A DNA stretch of 54,928 bases, taken from contig NZ_BJVK01000014.1 of the NCBI RefSeq assembly GCF_007989105.1, forward strand, positions 1-54,928, given 5' to 3'. Below the pieces are notes generated by a model. The model worked only from the letters and a program-made list of their open reading frames with translations. It was not told where the DNA came from and ran no database searches. A program made the position numbers and the translations under genes. The DNA comes from Lentilactobacillus kefiri (GTDB lineage: Bacteria; Bacillota; Bacilli; Lactobacillales; Lactobacillaceae). Position 1 is the first letter of the stretch; each line of letters opens with the position of its first letter. Of the stretch, positions 50,339 to 54,928 are shown one piece after another.

Positions 50339-51037
50339 TTGGAAAAAACAACCATTGCGAATGAAAAAACCAGCCGATTTTTCGTCAGGTTGAGAAGAAT
50401 TCCCGGCGAACATTGGTATTTGGCTGATGGCAGTGAAAAAAATGTCAATCCAAAAAGTAAACTCAAGGTTCCTGATAGCATCAAAGCTCAGGACTTCTTA
50501 ATTGATGAAATTAGTTTTTTTAATAAATTAGTCTGGTATCACTTCACTTGTGGAGATTTACAAGGCTGGCTGCCGAAACGCAACATTCGTAAAACTTTTA
50601 GAAGATTGGATGTTGATCCAATTAAGCAGGCCACTCAGTCCGACATTGATAATCAATGCACGGCTATTTTAATGTTGCTTGAAAGCTCCGGCATTCAGCT
50701 GAGTGTCGATGATCTGAAGGCAGATGTTGAAAAGTGGAACGCGGGATCCGGATCGCTGATGGAATTAAGTGACTTAATCATTTCAAAGACGCATTCAATT
50801 CGTGATTTGAACGGCGCTAATTTCAGAAAACTGGATAAGCAATTATTACGCCGACGACCAATTTTGGTAAAGGTTGCGGGAATGGATAATTTAAAATCAA
50901 GCTTAATTTTACTGACTGGTTTCAACCGAAAAACATACTATTATAATGATCCATGGACTGGTAAATTAGAATCGATTTCACAACAGCACTTAAGGAAACA
51001 TTGGAAACGCGGAAATTTAGAAGCAATCAGTTATTGA
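50339..51037 (+). CDS. C39-like protease-fold protein, probably inactive
   Basis: 232 residues. N-terminal SH3-like part (about 1-90, EHWYLADGSEKNVNPKSK), then a papain-like C39 part (about 90-232) with Q-x-x-DIDNQCTAILMLLES (Cys107 in the nucleophile position) and YYYNDPWTGK (the Asn/Asp region). At the place where the family has its active His before LLTGFN the sequence reads NLKSSLI, so His is missing. It lacks a signal peptide. TTG 50339 follows GGGGTGATTTGA. It is 14 bases upstream of the response regulator and probably part of that operon. Confidence 0.75.
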   Translation: MEKTTIANEKTSRFFVRLRRIPGEHWYLADGSEKNVNPKSKLKVPDSIKAQDFLIDEISFFNKLVWYHFTCGDLQGWLPKRNIRKTFRRLDVDPIKQATQSDIDNQCTAILMLLESSGIQLSVDDLKADVEKWNAGSGSLMELSDLIISKTHSIRDLNGANFRKLDKQLLRRRPILVKVAGMDNLKSSLILLTGFNRKTYYYNDPWTGKLESISQQHLRKHWKRGNLEAISY

Positions 51038-51051
51038 AGGCGGGTTAAAAA

Positions 51052-51786
51052 ATGAAATTGCTAATGATTGAAGACAATAAATCTGTATCTGAAATGATGC
51101 AAATGTTTTTCCAGAAGGAAGGGTGGGATGTCACCTTTGCTTATGACGGAATTGAAGCTGTGGATAAGTTTAATGAAAGCCCTGATAGCTGGGATATGAT
51201 TACTCTCGACTTGAACCTGCCCAAGAAAGATGGAATGGAAGTGGCCAAAGAAATTCGGGCCAAGTCACAAACCGTCCCCATTATTATGTTAACTGCCCGT
51301 GATTCAGACAGTGATCAGGTTTTGGGATTTGAAATGGGTGCCGACGATTACGTTACCAAGCCGTTTTCACCAATTACTTTGGTTGCCCGGATTAAGGCGC
51401 TTCAACGGCGGGCTCATACTGAAAGCGAAGGCGATGAGAAGCCTACTGATGAGGAAACCAAGGGGACGTTTGATATTGAAACGGATCACTTCAAGTTAAA
51501 CACCAGCACCCGCGAGGCTTACTTGGATGACAAGCGGATTTCTGATCTGACACCCAAAGAGTTTGATTTATTGAAGACCTTGGCCCAAAAGCCACGTCAG
51601 GTATTTTCTCGTGAACAGCTGTTGGAAACGGTTTGGAACTATGAATATTATGGTGATGAACGAACCGTTGACGCTCACGTTAAAAAGCTCCGTCAAAAAA
51701 TTGAAAGAGTTGGCCCTCAAGTGATTCAGACTGTTTGGGGTGTTGGATACAAATTCGATGATAGTGAAGTGGATAATAAAAAATGA
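51052..51786 (+). CDS. OmpR/PhoB family response regulator
   Basis: 244 residues. Receiver domain with acidic pocket (IEDN at residues 6-9), phospho-acceptor D53 in TLDLNLPKKDG, then TARD and the KPF switch Lys. The C-terminal winged helix has LTPKEFDLLKTLAQ and RTVDAHVKKLRQKIE. AAGGCGGG precedes the ATG. The four-base overlap with the kinase gene shows coupling. Target genes are not known; the C39-like protein upstream may be part of the signal path. Confidence 0.95.
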   Translation: MKLLMIEDNKSVSEMMQMFFQKEGWDVTFAYDGIEAVDKFNESPDSWDMITLDLNLPKKDGMEVAKEIRAKSQTVPIIMLTARDSDSDQVLGFEMGADDYVTKPFSPITLVARIKALQRRAHTESEGDEKPTDEETKGTFDIETDHFKLNTSTREAYLDDKRISDLTPKEFDLLKTLAQKPRQVFSREQLLETVWNYEYYGDERTVDAHVKKLRQKIERVGPQVIQTVWGVGYKFDDSEVDNKK

Positions 51787-53246
51787 AAATGATTTATCAG
51801 CAATTATTGGCATTCTTTTTAGTGATTGCTTGTACAATTTTGTTACTTGGTTTTTCATTTGGGCGAATGTCGAAAACATTCGTTTATGACACCACTTGGC
51901 ATAATTTAGAAAAGTATTCCGATAGTCTTATTCAACAATCATTGACCATTAGCTCAAAGAACAAGGCGAAAGTCACCTTTGATGAAGAAAAGCTGAAAAA
52001 TTCTGAAGCCTTATTGGAAAACCAGGCTGTTCATTTCACGGTGTTTAGTCCAAAAGACCAAGTCATTTATCCAAACAACGGCGTTGCGCCAAGAATTACC
52101 AAGAATGATTGGCAGCATCTTCGAAGAAATCAAATTGTTCGAAAAGTGAATAACAAAAATTTCAAACTTCGTAACGGGAAGACCCGTCCTGCGATGATTG
52201 AAGTACTGAAACCTTATTATTATAAGAAAAAGTTAGTGGCGGCCGTCACGGTTGGAGCGTTCATTTCGGATGTGAATTCCAATGTTAAGCGAATCAACCG
52301 CGACCTGCTGAAGGCACTTTTTGTTGCATTGTTCATTTCAATGTTTGTCAGTTTCTTCATTGCCAGACGACTTAATCGCCGGATCAGCAAGCTTCGAAGT
52401 GCTGCCAACCAGGTTTCAAATGGGAACTATAAAATTCGTTTGAAACCAGGTGCCAAAGACGAGATTGGGGAACTGATTATTGACTTTAACCATATGACGC
52501 GGTCGCTCCAGCAGGCAAACAATGAGATTCAGCGCCAAGAGGAACGACGTCAAGAGTTTCTGGCCAATGCTGCTCATGAAATGCGGACGCCATTAACGAC
52601 AATTTCCGGAATTCTTGAGGGGATCAAGTACGACGTCATTCCGCAGGAGTCCAGGGCAAAAAGTATTGATCTGATGAGCAGTGAAACCCAAAGATTGATT
52701 CGATTGGTCAACGAGAATTTGGATTACGAAAAGATTCGTTCGAACTCCATTCAGTTGGATAAGCGTCATTTCAATGCTGCCAAGGTTCTTGAAAACGTGA
52801 TTGATCAACTTAACAGTAAGGCGGAGGAATCCGGCGACACACTGGTCTTGAATGCACCTAAGGACCTGTCAATCTTTGCTGACTATGACCGTTTCGTCCA
52901 GATTGTCTTTAATATTGTGACCAATGCGATCCAATTTACAAACAAAGGAACCATTACTGTGACTGGTGAACGTGGTTATAACGAAACTATTGTTAAAGTA
53001 GCCGACACAGGTATTGGGATGTCCGAGGATCAGCAGAAAAACATTTTTGAACGTTATTATAAGGCCGATGCGTCTCGGCGTGCCGGTAAGTATGGCGAAT
53101 CTGGATTAGGACTTGCCATTGTCCATCAATTAATTAAAGCCCATGGTGGGAAAATTTCAGTATCTTCCAAGTTGGGAAAGGGGACCACGTTTACGGTTAT
53201 CATTCCCGATGCGACAGCTGCTGAAAAGGCTCAACAAAAAAACTAA
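51783..53246 (+). CDS. Sensor histidine kinase
   Basis: 487 residues. Two membrane segments (about 8-28 and 175-195) frame an extracellular sensor of about 145 residues. Then come a HAMP domain (RRISKLRSAANQVSNGNY), an H-box with His265 in NAAHEMRTPLTTISG, an N-box (FNIVTNAIQFTNKG) and G-boxes (VADTGIGMSEDQ, SGLGLAIVHQLIKAHGG). It phosphorylates the regulator encoded just upstream. The signal is likely at the envelope. A large bidirectional terminator follows. Confidence 0.95.
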   Translation: MKMIYQQLLAFFLVIACTILLLGFSFGRMSKTFVYDTTWHNLEKYSDSLIQQSLTISSKNKAKVTFDEEKLKNSEALLENQAVHFTVFSPKDQVIYPNNGVAPRITKNDWQHLRRNQIVRKVNNKNFKLRNGKTRPAMIEVLKPYYYKKKLVAAVTVGAFISDVNSNVKRINRDLLKALFVALFISMFVSFFIARRLNRRISKLRSAANQVSNGNYKIRLKPGAKDEIGELIIDFNHMTRSLQQANNEIQRQEERRQEFLANAAHEMRTPLTTISGILEGIKYDVIPQESRAKSIDLMSSETQRLIRLVNENLDYEKIRSNSIQLDKRHFNAAKVLENVIDQLNSKAEESGDTLVLNAPKDLSIFADYDRFVQIVFNIVTNAIQFTNKGTITVTGERGYNETIVKVADTGIGMSEDQQKNIFERYYKADASRRAGKYGESGLGLAIVHQLIKAHGGKISVSSKLGKGTTFTVIIPDATAAEKAQQKN

Positions 53247-53253
53247 ACTAAAC

Positions 53254-53317
53254 AAAAAAAGTCATCATCTTCTCCAACTTGAGTTATCTCAAAGTTGAGG
53301 AAGATGATGACTTTTTT
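53254..53317. terminator. Bidirectional terminator after the two-component genes
   Basis: AAAAGTCATCATCTTC-CCAACTT / AAGTTG-GAAGATGATGACTTTT stem with A and T runs between convergent genes. Confidence 0.9.
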
Positions 53318-53322
53318 CATTA

Positions 53323-53556
53323 TTAGTCTTTTGATTCTTGCTTGGCGTGGTCTTCGTAGGCTTTTTTACCTTTTTCAGTGAGTCCGTTAATTTCGTTTCT
53401 TTCTGTTTCAATATAACCGGCATCAACCAATGGTTTGGGGTTTCCACCAATGACGTTGTCACAATAATCAACAAAGTGGGTAACTGGTGTGCCTGATGAT
53501 ACTCGACCGGTTGCAATTGCTTTTAAAATTTCATAATCCGTTGCTGTTAATTCCAT
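53323..53556 (-). CDS. Small winged-helix-like protein
   Basis: 77 residues: ELTATDYEILKAIATGRVSSGTPVTHFVDYC, then GGNPKPLVDAGYIETERNEINGLTEKGKKAYEDH. The sequence reads like a helix-turn-helix with a wing (LVDAGYIE...GLTEKGK), common in small regulators. GGAGGCTTC precedes two adjacent ATG codons; the second (53556) has the better distance. Function unknown. The 290-base gap upstream (53557-53846) holds only its promoter area and the tRNA-Glu terminator. Confidence 0.8.
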   Translation of the reverse strand: MELTATDYEILKAIATGRVSSGTPVTHFVDYCDNVIGGNPKPLVDAGYIETERNEINGLTEKGKKAYEDHAKQESKD

Positions 53557-53791
53557 CATGAAGCCTCCTAGATTTTCTGAATTAATAATACCACCATGTT
53601 GACTAATCGCCTTTGATTTTGTTTGAAAAACGAAATGTCAGGTGATTATATCGTTTACGGTTCAATGAGAAAAATATTTTTTTGACTATTTATGGGACAG
53701 AAACTGATAGATTTACGAAATTTAGACTTGATCTGAACATCCTTGAGCAGAAAAGGGGGATTTTTAATTTTGAAAATGTTGAGGGTATAAC

Positions 53792-53832
53792 AAAAGCCGC
53801 TAAACACTGATGTATCAATGCTTAGCGGCTCT
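53792..53832 (-). terminator. Terminator of tRNA-Glu
   Basis: AGCCGCTAA / TTAGCGGCT perfect stem with TTTTG on the minus strand. Confidence 0.88.
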
Positions 53833-53846
53833 TGATTGTTCAATTA

Positions 53847-53920
53847 TCACCCGCACGGGGCTCGAACCCGTAACTCCGCCTTGAGAGGGCGACGTCTTAA
53901 ACCAGTTTGACCAGCGGGCA
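53847..53920 (-). tRNA. tRNA-Glu (anticodon CTC)
   Basis: 74 bases. The acceptor arm TGCCCGC pairs with GCGGGTG using G-U pairs at the end. D-arm GGTCAAACTGGTTTAAGAC, anticodon stem TCGCC/GGCGG with loop CTCTCAA (anticodon CTC, reads GAG), T-arm ACGGG-TTCGAGC-CCCGT. The CCA end is not encoded. Confidence 0.9.
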
Positions 53921-53942
53921 ATGCTATCAAACTCACTAGACT

Positions 53943-54022
53943 AGTTTATCTAAATCAGACCTGTTTGTCAACAAGGGAAATTTAAATATAAAGTTGACAA
54001 AAGCAATAAAAATCTTTAATAT
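53943..54022. promoter_or_regulatory. Divergent promoters for tRNA-Glu and tRNA-Gln
   Basis: Minus strand: TTGACA (53966-53971), 17 bases, TAAACT (53943-53948) for tRNA-Glu. Plus strand: TTGACA (53994-53999), 17 bases, TAATAT (54017-54022) for tRNA-Gln. The two -35 boxes are 22 bases apart. Confidence 0.75.
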
Positions 54023-54041
54023 ATTTAGTTGTGATATTCAT

Positions 54042-54113
54042 TGGGTATTCGCCAAATGGTAAGGCAACGGACTCTGAATCCGTAATTTACTGGTTCGACC
54101 CCAGTATACCCAA
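54042..54113 (+). tRNA. tRNA-Gln (anticodon CTG)
   Basis: 72 bases. Acceptor TGGGTAT/ATACCCA plus discriminator A, D-arm GCCAAATGGTAAGGC, anticodon stem ACGGA/TCCGT with loop CTCTGAA (anticodon CTG, reads CAG), T-arm ACTGG-TTCGACC-CCAGT. CCA not encoded. An integrase remnant lies 190 bases downstream. Confidence 0.93.
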
Positions 54114-54141
54114 TTATTCTTTTTAAAGTCGATTTTGTAGG

Positions 54142-54173
54142 TAGCCCAAGTCTGATGAGACTGGGCTTTTTTG
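54142..54173 (+). terminator. Terminator of tRNA-Gln
   Basis: AGCCCAAGTC / GACTGGGCT stem (one mismatch) followed by T6. Confidence 0.88.
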
Positions 54174-54302
54174 TTTTTGGATTATCTGTCAGTGTCCCCA
54201 ATTTAGCAAAAAAGTAAGCTAAAATTTTATGTGTTGAGTTCAATTCGCGTTGCTGTTAAATAAAAAAAATCACCCGAAACTATTAAAAATTCAAATATTC
54301 AG

Positions 54303-54625
54303 CTAATTCCTTGGCTGAATCATGTTGTTCCCTTGGCCTGTAGGTGTGTAAATATCCGTAGTGGTTATAATTGAAGCGTGGCCGAGTTGTCCTCGAACTT
54401 CTTTAGGAGTTGATCCAGAGGGTTGCATAGGTGTAGGGGAAAGCATGGACGGTAACTTTTTTGGATCGTAGTTATCGATAAAATTTTCGACGCATAACTG
54501 TGGCTTGACTTTGGTTGGTACGTTTCGTTATTTTTACTGGAGAAAACTAAATTGTCACCAATGTGGTAGTTCGTAGCATAGAAGCAAAATTGGCCGCCAT
54601 GAGTTCGATTGAATACCGAATTCAC
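54303..54625 (-). pseudogene. Degenerate C-terminal remnant of a tyrosine recombinase (phage-type integrase)
   Basis: Read on the minus strand in two frames, the C-terminal catalytic boxes remain: DNLVFSSKNNETYQPKS, then HAFPYTYATLWINS (box II, with Arg replaced: HxLRHTxATL is expected), a stop/frameshift near 54401, and EVRGQLGHASIITTTDIYTP (LGH box and the region of the active Tyr). The N-terminal two thirds are missing. It lies next to the 3' side of tRNA-Gln, a typical attachment site, so it is probably the scar of an old prophage or integrative element. Confidence 0.8.
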
Positions 54626-54690
54626 AACGACCAGTTGTGGGCTTAAAAGTTTTTAACTATCTCCAATTATCGGGGTTAACTTCAAAATGA

Positions 54691-54928
54691 TTATTGAAGC
54701 ATCCCTTTTGCAAGTGGATGGGCTGAATAAGCTTTTTGGGTTAGATGGTGAAACCCAACATTTACTTTTGTCCTTTTAGGAAGCTTGCCAAAGAAGTTCC
54801 AATCAATATTGTAGAATGCAGCATATTTTTTACCGTTGATTCGATATGTACTGCGTTTCATATTCATTGTTCCATTCGCACCGGTCCAAGATGCCCCGTA
54901 CCATCCGTGAGTTCCTTTTTTTAACTGG
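54691..54928 (-). CDS. Unknown, probably secreted protein (C-terminal part, cut by window end)
   Basis: The stop codon TAA is at 54691-54693 and the frame is open to the window end, giving 78 residues: THGWYGASWTGANG, MNMKRSTYRINGKKYAAFYN, IDWNFFGKLPKRTKVNVGFH and a final AHPLAKGML. The basic, Tyr/Trp-rich composition resembles the secreted proteins elsewhere in the window. I do not recognise the family. The start lies outside, so no signal peptide can be seen. Confidence 0.7.
   Translation of the reverse strand, partial: QLKKGTHGWYGASWTGANGTMNMKRSTYRINGKKYAAFYNIDWNFFGKLPKRTKVNVGFHHLTQKAYSAHPLAKGMLQ

Noticed and set aside
53557-53791. Possible small gene between the winged-helix gene and the tRNA-Glu terminator
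   Set aside because: Only a 62-codon frame without ribosome site or recognisable protein; nothing supportable was seen.
54025-54243. 72-codon minus-strand open frame over tRNA-Gln
   Set aside because: It is the antisense of the tRNA and its terminator, without a ribosome site.

Overview
The window looks like chromosome of a low-GC Gram-positive lactic acid bacterium. It is most likely a heterofermentative lactobacillus close to the Lentilactobacillus (L. buchneri) group. Pointers are strong AGGAGG-type ribosome sites, a tmRNA tag ending YALAA, a T-box leader, CIRA-free cre-type sites, a CGAAC-N4-GTTCG LexA operator, an archaeal-type PEP carboxylase, a C69 dipeptidase and many small secreted proteins. 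The species is an inference. No rRNA, complete prophage, insertion sequence or CRISPR array was seen.

Layout. 0-6 kb: SOS polymerase (umuC), dispersed repeats, a T-box leader in front of a small ORF and a FAH/hydratase-family gene, maltose-type acetyltransferase, an ACT-PFL(UPF0210) operon, GNAT. 6-13.7 kb: L,D-transpeptidase, small membrane and secreted proteins, a large MMPL/RND exporter divergent from a TetR regulator, a DUF2316 gene. 13.7-21.4 kb: amidase, aspartate ammonia-lyase, P2-type cation ATPase, a MarR-GNAT-B3/4 operon. 21.4-29.6 kb: zinc-ribbon membrane protein, hexapeptide acyltransferase, serA, a highly expressed-looking alcohol dehydrogenase/aldehyde dehydrogenase pair, TauE and MFS transporters. 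29.7-36.9 kb: a second SOS operon (secreted protein, unknown protein, YolD-like), an OYE flavoenzyme, an internally duplicated protein, nitroreductase, C69 dipeptidase, TMEM175-like channel. 37-49 kb: ppcA, OsmC, monooxygenase, then a run of lipoproteins, secreted and membrane proteins with two RNA-like elements. 49-54.9 kb: ssrA (tmRNA), HAD phosphatase, a C39-like protein with a two-component system, two divergent tRNAs (Glu-CTC, Gln-CTG), a decayed tyrosine integrase beside tRNA-Gln, and a gene cut by the window end.

How it works together. Two promoters 29.6 kb apart share one design, a LexA box filling the 17-bp spacer between -35 and -10. They drive umuC and an operon with a YolD-like gene plus a secreted protein, so translesion synthesis seems split into two loci. 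Carbon flow is represented by ppcA, aspA and the adh/aldA pair, the pair with cre-like sites and a leader hairpin. A family of about 115-120 base elements with fixed ends (AGAGTGTGA and CACGTTT) sits directly behind the stop codons of three genes. The surface-protein content is high: three lipoproteins with the lipobox Cys at position 20, two groups of secreted paralogs, an amidase and an L,D-transpeptidase.

Start codons were re-chosen by ribosome-site spacing in many genes. All family names come from reading motifs, not from searches.
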